Source of the DNA: Candidatus Delongbacteria bacterium
GTDB lineage: Bacteria; CAIWAD01
Direction of reading: 5' to 3'
Assembly (NCBI GenBank): GCA_020634015.1
Contig: JACKCN010000017.1
Location: 1-10,799, forward strand
DNA: 10,799 bases
Shown here: piece by piece, positions 7,467 to 10,799 of the stretch
Numbering within the stretch: position 1 is the first letter of the stretch
Layout: the number at the start of each line of letters is the position of its first letter
Position numbers and translations under genes: made by a program
The notes under the pieces: generated by a model
Databases searched by the model: none
What the model was told of the DNA's origin: nothing
The model's input: the letters and a program-made list of their open reading frames with translations, nothing else

Positions 7467-8005
7467 TGGGCTGCCCGTCGCCCGTTCAGCGCCTGCTCTG
7501 CCTGCTGCCTCTGCTGCTGCTGGGTGCCTGCCGCAATCCCTTCGCGCCCCGACTGGGCGACCCGCGCAGCGTCTGGAATGACCAGGCCACCGTCGGCGGG
7601 CTGCTGGAAAACTTCCGCATGGCCTACATCCGCCAGGACAGTCTGCGCTATGCCGAGTGCATCTCGTGCGACACCTACACCTTCAACTACTTCGACACCG
7701 ATCTGGCCGAGTACGCCTCAATGCCCCGCGAGCTGGATCTGGCCACCACCGGCCGCCTGTTCAGGCATTATGAGGATGTGGATCTGCGCTGGGTCGGCAT
7801 TTCCGAGTCGCTGTCCGCGCTGGAAACCGCGGATTCGCTGATCAGTTTCACGGTCTTCTTCGTGCTCACTCTGGATGCCACCTGGCTGGACGGCCACGCC
7901 CGTTTCAGCGTGATACGGCAGGGCGGGCAGAACGCGGCCTGCCCCAGCCCGATCTTCGGCGACGATCCAGTCTTCCGCATCGTCCAGTGGGATGACAATC
8001 TCTAG
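7466..8005 (+). CDS. Small lipoprotein, second of a tandem divergent pair
   Basis: This 179-residue protein has an ATG that shares one base with the preceding stop (TGATG). The signal has a long Leu-rich core and lipobox L-G-A-C (Cys22), followed by RNPFAPRLGDP. Residues about 42-75 form a helix-like segment (GLLENFRMAYIRQDSLRYAE) leading into TYTFNYFDTD, comparable with the helix plus PFRLVPDAEEY of the upstream lipoprotein. Both end in similar strands (FRIVQWDDN here, WAIVRWTDQ there). An NTF2-like fold is a reasonable guess from this layout, but no active-site residues were identified. Four mature cysteines (in ECISCDT, in AACPS and the lipidated one) could permit a disulfide. It is the last gene of the run; a 276-base gap follows. 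Confidence 0.78.
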   Translation: MGCPSPVQRLLCLLPLLLLGACRNPFAPRLGDPRSVWNDQATVGGLLENFRMAYIRQDSLRYAECISCDTYTFNYFDTDLAEYASMPRELDLATTGRLFRHYEDVDLRWVGISESLSALETADSLISFTVFFVLTLDATWLDGHARFSVIRQGGQNAACPSPIFGDDPVFRIVQWDDNL

Positions 8006-8118
8006 GCGTCCCATTTGCCGTCGATCGGCCTCAATCCCGCATTTTCGTGGATTCCGGACAAAGGCAATTCGCCCTGAAGTGGCTTTTCTTGTGCCTTGGC
8101 GGGCGCTGCCCATTGCGC

Positions 8119-8132
8119 TTGATTCGGATCAA
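8119..8132. promoter_or_regulatory. FNR/CRP-family-type operator upstream of pdxJ
   Basis: TTGATTCGGATCAA is a perfect match to the FNR consensus TTGAT-N4-ATCAA and is palindromic at 12 of 14 positions. Its centre is about 156 bases before the pdxJ GTG. If it acts as a class II activator site (centre near -41.5), transcription would begin near 8167. The -10 region this predicts (about 8155-8160) is poor by sigma-70 standards. Binding by an FNR, Crp or other family regulator is inferred from sequence only. Confidence 0.5.
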
Positions 8133-8270
8133 TTGCAGATTCATTCCGATTCCCGACTTACAGCGGCTGTGTGCGCCGTCGGGTCGATTCCACGTGCGGA
8201 TCCGCTGCGGGATATCGTGACAGGCCCCGCCCTCAAACCGGATTCGCCAAGCCGCTGACGGCCAAACACC

Positions 8271-8276
8271 AAGGAG
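8271..8276 (+). promoter_or_regulatory. Ribosome binding site deciding the pdxJ GTG start
   Basis: AAGGAG lies 5 bases before GTG 8282. The frame is open further upstream to 8171, but only the GTG gives a protein beginning MRLGVNIDHIA, the normal PdxJ N-terminus. Confidence 0.8.
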
Positions 8277-8281
8277 ACAGC

Positions 8282-9007
8282 GTGCGACTGGGTGTCAACA
8301 TCGATCACATCGCCACCCTCCGGCAAGCCCGGCGCACGGTGGAGCCGGATCCCGTGCATGCGGTGGGTCTGGTCGAGCGCGCCGGGGCCGACGGAATCGT
8401 CTGCCACCTGCGGGAAGACCGGCGTCACATCAGCGACCGTGATCTGCAATTGCTGCGGGCCACCGTGGTTTCTCACCTGAACCTTGAAATGGCCGCCAGT
8501 GACGAGATGCTGCGCATCGCCCTTGAAACCGCACCCGACATGGTGACCCTGGTTCCCGAGAAGCGTGAAGAGATCACGACCGAAGGCGGGCTGGACGTGC
8601 GCGCCGCGGGCGGACGGCTCAAGGAGCAGATCGCGGCCCTCAAGGCCCACGGCATCGTGACCAGCCTCTTCGTCGACCCAGAACTGGATGTGCTGAAGGA
8701 ATGCCGGCGCCTCGACGCCGACGTGGTCGAGCTGCACACGGGGCGCTACGCCAATTGCAATTCCGAGCGCGATGCGGTGGCCGAAGCCGATCGCCTGCGT
8801 GACATGGCCCTGGCCGCACGCAAGTTCGGGTTGCGGGTCAGTGCCGGACACGGTCTGACCTATCAAAACGTGGCGCGCATCGCGGTCATTGGCGAAATCG
8901 AGGAACTGAACATCGGCCACTCGATCATCTCCCGGGCAGTCTTCGACGGCCTGGGGCGTGCCGTGGCCGACATGGTGGCTCTGGTACGGAATCCTGGGCG
9001 CAGTTGA
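8282..9007 (+). CDS. pdxJ: Pyridoxine 5'-phosphate synthase
   Basis: PdxJ condenses 1-deoxy-D-xylulose 5-phosphate with 3-amino-2-oxopropyl phosphate to form pyridoxine 5'-phosphate, the last ring-closing step of the DXP-dependent vitamin B6 pathway in the cytoplasm. The product is 241 residues, the usual length for this TIM-barrel family. Family motifs are intact: VNIDHIATLRQAR (5-17), HLREDRRHI with catalytic His42, NLEMA with Glu69, and SAGHGL with His190, corresponding to E. coli His45, Glu72 and His193 at a constant offset of three. HTGRYAN and ELNIGHSI (phosphate-binding region) are also present. It is the first gene of a three-gene operon and its stop overlaps the next start by four bases. 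The upstream FNR-like box suggests redox or other CRP/FNR-family control. Confidence 0.96.
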   Translation: MRLGVNIDHIATLRQARRTVEPDPVHAVGLVERAGADGIVCHLREDRRHISDRDLQLLRATVVSHLNLEMAASDEMLRIALETAPDMVTLVPEKREEITTEGGLDVRAAGGRLKEQIAALKAHGIVTSLFVDPELDVLKECRRLDADVVELHTGRYANCNSERDAVAEADRLRDMALAARKFGLRVSAGHGLTYQNVARIAVIGEIEELNIGHSIISRAVFDGLGRAVADMVALVRNPGRS

Positions 9008-9669
9008 GCTCGACTCCCGCAACCCCCTCCCGGCCATTGCGCTGTGTGCTCTTCGACATGGACGGCGTCATCGTCGACAGCATTCCCACCCATGTGATCG
9101 CATGGCTGCATGTCTTTCGCCTGCATGGTGTGGACCTGGATCCCATGTGGCCGCGCTTGCGGGAAGGGGAGAAGGCACAGGAAAGCTGCGCGCGCTTCTG
9201 CCGTCAGCTGGGTCTGCCCGACGACGCTGAAAGCTGTCGCCGGATGGTGGAGGAAAAGCGCCGTCACTTCCGTTCGCTGCCCTCCCCGGGGCTGCAGCCA
9301 GGGTTCGTGGAACTGCTGCCGAAACTGCTGGCGCGGGGAGTGCCGGTCGCGGTGGTCACCGGGTCCACGCGCGACAATCTGGAACACATGCTGGCGCCGG
9401 AGATGCTGGCCGCATTCGAGGCGATCGTCTGCGCCGAGGATTGCCGGAAGGGCAAGCCGGACCCCGAGCCCTACCGGGTGGCTGCCCGGCGTCTGGACCG
9501 ACCCGCGGCCGAGTGCCTGGTGGTCGAGAATGCGCCGCTGGGCATCCAGTCGGCCCGGGCCGCAGGCTGTCATGTGCTGGCCCTGACCACCACTCTGCCG
9601 GCCAAGGTCCTGCACGAGGCGGATGACGTGTGCTCCCGCTACGACCGGGTGCTTGAACTGATCGATTGA
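9004..9669 (+). CDS. HAD-superfamily phosphatase/phosphomutase (beta-phosphoglucomutase/phosphoglycolate-phosphatase-like)
   Basis: This 221-residue cytoplasmic HAD hydrolase has all four motifs: FDMDGVIVDS with nucleophile Asp18 and acid/base Asp20, VVTGST with Thr119 (motif II), GKPDPEPY with Lys151 (motif III), and VVENAPLGI with Glu175-Asn176 (motif IV). An alpha-helical C1 cap lies between motifs I and II. The usual acidic pair of motif IV is Glu-Asn, as in one branch of the beta-phosphoglucomutase-like group. The TTG start at 9004 overlaps the pdxJ stop (TTGA). A GTG at 9046 would begin only three residues before the catalytic Asp, too short for the first strand, so the TTG is preferred although no strong ribosome binding site is seen. 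Substrate unknown; sugar phosphates, phosphoglycolate or a B6 phosphate are possible. Confidence 0.88.
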   Translation: MSSTPATPSRPLRCVLFDMDGVIVDSIPTHVIAWLHVFRLHGVDLDPMWPRLREGEKAQESCARFCRQLGLPDDAESCRRMVEEKRRHFRSLPSPGLQPGFVELLPKLLARGVPVAVVTGSTRDNLEHMLAPEMLAAFEAIVCAEDCRKGKPDPEPYRVAARRLDRPAAECLVVENAPLGIQSARAAGCHVLALTTTLPAKVLHEADDVCSRYDRVLELID

Positions 9670-9670
9670 G

Positions 9671-9676
9671 AAGGAG
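9671..9676 (+). promoter_or_regulatory. Ribosome binding site of fbp
   Basis: AAGGAG starts one base after the HAD-gene stop and lies 5 bases before ATG 9682. A second in-frame ATG at 9691 is less well spaced, so 9682 is chosen. Confidence 0.8.
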
Positions 9677-9681
9677 AGTAC

Positions 9682-10704
9682 ATGGACGGCATGGTCACCA
9701 TCGAACGACACATCATCGAGCAGGAACGCGAGAAGGGCGGCGCCAGTGGCATGCTCTCCGAACTGCTGTACGACATCGCCCTGGCCTGCAAGATCATCCA
9801 GCGGGAAGTCACGCGCGCGGGGCTGATCGAGCTGCTGGGCAAGACCGGCGACATCAACATCCAGGGCGAGACGGTGGCCAAGCTCGATGAGTACGCCAAC
9901 GACGTGCTGGTGCGCACCCTGTCCCATGGCCAGCGTGTCTGCCTGATCGGCTCCGAGGAAGTGGATGACATGATCATCCCCAAGGAAAGTGCCACGGTGG
10001 GCAAGTACGTGGTGCTCTTCGACCCGCTGGACGGCAGCAGCAACATCGACGCCAACGTGTCCATCGGCACCATCTTCTCGATCTTCCAGCGCCGCTCGCC
10101 CCTGGGCAGCCAGCCCGACCGGGGCGACCTGCTGCAGCCGGGCAGCCAGCTGGTGGCTGCCGGTTATGTGGTCTACGGGTCCTCGACCATGCTGGTGTAT
10201 ACCACGCGCAATGGCTCGGTGGACGGATTCACCTACGACCCTTCCGTGGGCGAGTTCCTGCGCAGCCACCGGCGCATCCGCACACCGGAGCGCGGCAAGA
10301 TCTACAGCGTCAACGAAGGGTACACGGCCTGGTGGGAACAGGGCATCCGCGATTTCGTGGCTGACCTCAAGGTGGTGGACAAGGAGCGCGGGCGTCCGTA
10401 CACGAGCCGCTACATCGGCAGCCTGGTGGCCGACTTCCATCGCAACCTGCTCTATGGCGGCGTGTTCCTCTATCCGCGGACCTGGGTAGACGGCAAGAAG
10501 GGCAAGGGCAAGCTGCGCCTGCTCTACGAGGCCATGCCGCTGGCGATGGTCGCGGTCAACGCGGGGGGCGCGGCACACAGCGACGATGGGCCGATCCTCG
10601 AGATCCAGCCTACCGAACTGCACCAGCGGACGCCACTGTTCATCGGCAGCAAGCTGGACGTGCAGGATGTGCTGGCCAGCATGGATCCCACTCTGGTGGG
10701 CTGA
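9682..10704 (+). CDS. fbp: Class I fructose-1,6-bisphosphatase
   Basis: This enzyme hydrolyses fructose 1,6-bisphosphate to fructose 6-phosphate, the committing step of gluconeogenesis and a Calvin-cycle step, in the cytoplasm with Mg2+. The product is 340 residues, near the usual 330-340. The metal and catalytic motifs are present: GSEEVDD (Glu92, Glu93), VLFDPLDGSSNID (Asp114, Asp117) and KLRLLYEAMP with Glu283 (matching Glu280 of the pig enzyme). SNIDANVSIGTIFSIF and the substrate-side TSRYIGSLVADFHRNLLYGG segment are typical of class I. The canonical EANPMA/ECNPMA after the Tyr reads EAMPLA here, a conservative oddity next to the metal ligand. It is the last gene of the operon, 12 bases after the HAD gene. 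Confidence 0.96.
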   Translation: MDGMVTIERHIIEQEREKGGASGMLSELLYDIALACKIIQREVTRAGLIELLGKTGDINIQGETVAKLDEYANDVLVRTLSHGQRVCLIGSEEVDDMIIPKESATVGKYVVLFDPLDGSSNIDANVSIGTIFSIFQRRSPLGSQPDRGDLLQPGSQLVAAGYVVYGSSTMLVYTTRNGSVDGFTYDPSVGEFLRSHRRIRTPERGKIYSVNEGYTAWWEQGIRDFVADLKVVDKERGRPYTSRYIGSLVADFHRNLLYGGVFLYPRTWVDGKKGKGKLRLLYEAMPLAMVAVNAGGAAHSDDGPILEIQPTELHQRTPLFIGSKLDVQDVLASMDPTLVG

Positions 10705-10799
10705 AACAACGATTCCGGGCCGCAAGGCCACTGACTGATTCCGCTGCACACGGCTTGAACCGGCCGACAGGACCGCAACCGTGCGCGGACCTCACCGAT
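10705..10799. other. Noncoding tail after fbp
   Basis: No gene or clear terminator is visible in these 95 bases. A small hairpin GGCC-GCAA-GGCC (10718-10729) has only four base pairs and no T-run; its GNRA-type loop is stable in RNA, so it might contribute to 3'-end formation, but this is weak. Transcription may continue past the window. Confidence 0.45.

Larger units (their letters stand above)
8006..8281. other. Intergenic region and leader before pdxJ
   Basis: No gene is supported here. The first half is visibly richer in A+T than its surroundings. It contains an imperfect long-range stem (AAGGCA 8061-8066 with TGCCTT 8092-8097, 25-base loop), which is a poor terminator candidate because no T-run follows. 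An FNR-like palindrome lies at 8119-8132. The palindrome GCGGATCCGC is at 8196-8205, and CAGCGG (8161-8166) can pair with CCGCTG (8202-8207) in the leader. No known riboswitch class was recognised. A convincing -10/-35 pair was not found. Confidence 0.55.

Noticed and set aside
8061..8097. Possible terminator stem AAGGCA/TGCCTT
   Set aside because: Six base pairs with a 25-base loop and no following T-run are too weak to call a terminator.
7992..8258. 88-codon + strand frame in the intergenic gap
   Set aside because: It overlaps the end of the second small lipoprotein, has no ribosome binding site or motif, and spans the FNR-like box.
8161..8270. Riboswitch in the pdxJ leader
   Set aside because: Only short complementary segments and a GCGGATCCGC palindrome are present; no conserved core of a known class was recognised.
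8863..10749. 628-codon - strand frame
   Set aside because: It lies opposite pdxJ, the HAD gene and fbp, all of which have intact catalytic motifs; no domain is recognisable in the antisense translation.
1..10799. CRISPR array, tRNA/rRNA, insertion sequence, defence or phage genes
   Set aside because: Nothing with direct repeats and spacers, cloverleaf structure, transposase motifs or terminal inverted repeats was seen, and coding style is uniform across the window.

Overview
The window is a GC-rich bacterial chromosome segment, with every convincing gene on the + strand. It resembles the FCB superphylum (Fibrobacterota/Chlorobiota/Bacteroidota and neighbouring candidate phyla such as Krumholzibacteriota or Eisenbacteria). 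The reasons are a secreted beta-propeller with a FlgD-Ig/type IX-like C-terminal domain ending KLMVIR, two adjacent PorV/PorQ-type outer-membrane proteins, and several lipoproteins. The placement is inferred from protein style and was not tested by a database search.

Region 1 (253-8005) is a tightly packed seven-gene run that looks like one operon. It encodes: (a) a 677-residue lipoprotein made of alternating Ig-like modules; (b) a secreted Asp-box beta-propeller protein with a C-terminal sorting/anchor-like domain; (c) a PorV-like outer-membrane barrel; (d) a PorQ-like outer-membrane barrel; (e) an isocitrate/isopropylmalate dehydrogenase family enzyme with an isocitrate-dehydrogenase-like, NADP-type active site; (f) and (g) two small lipoproteins that look like distant paralogues. 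Most junctions are stop/start overlaps (ATGA or TGATG). The first four genes together look like a cell-surface export or display module.

Region 2 (8006-8281) is a 276-base intergenic stretch. It contains a perfect match to the FNR-type consensus TTGAT-N4-ATCAA at 8119-8132, and the ribosome binding site of pdxJ.

Region 3 (8282-10704) is a three-gene metabolic operon: pdxJ (pyridoxine 5'-phosphate synthase), a HAD-superfamily phosphatase/phosphomutase, and class I fructose-1,6-bisphosphatase. The genes are coupled by a 4-base overlap and a 12-base gap. The last 95 bases hold no recognisable gene.

No tRNA, rRNA, CRISPR array, insertion sequence or phage gene was seen. The most noteworthy items are the surface module and its link to a dehydrogenase gene, the paired lipoproteins, and the FNR-like box in front of the pdxJ-HAD-fbp operon.
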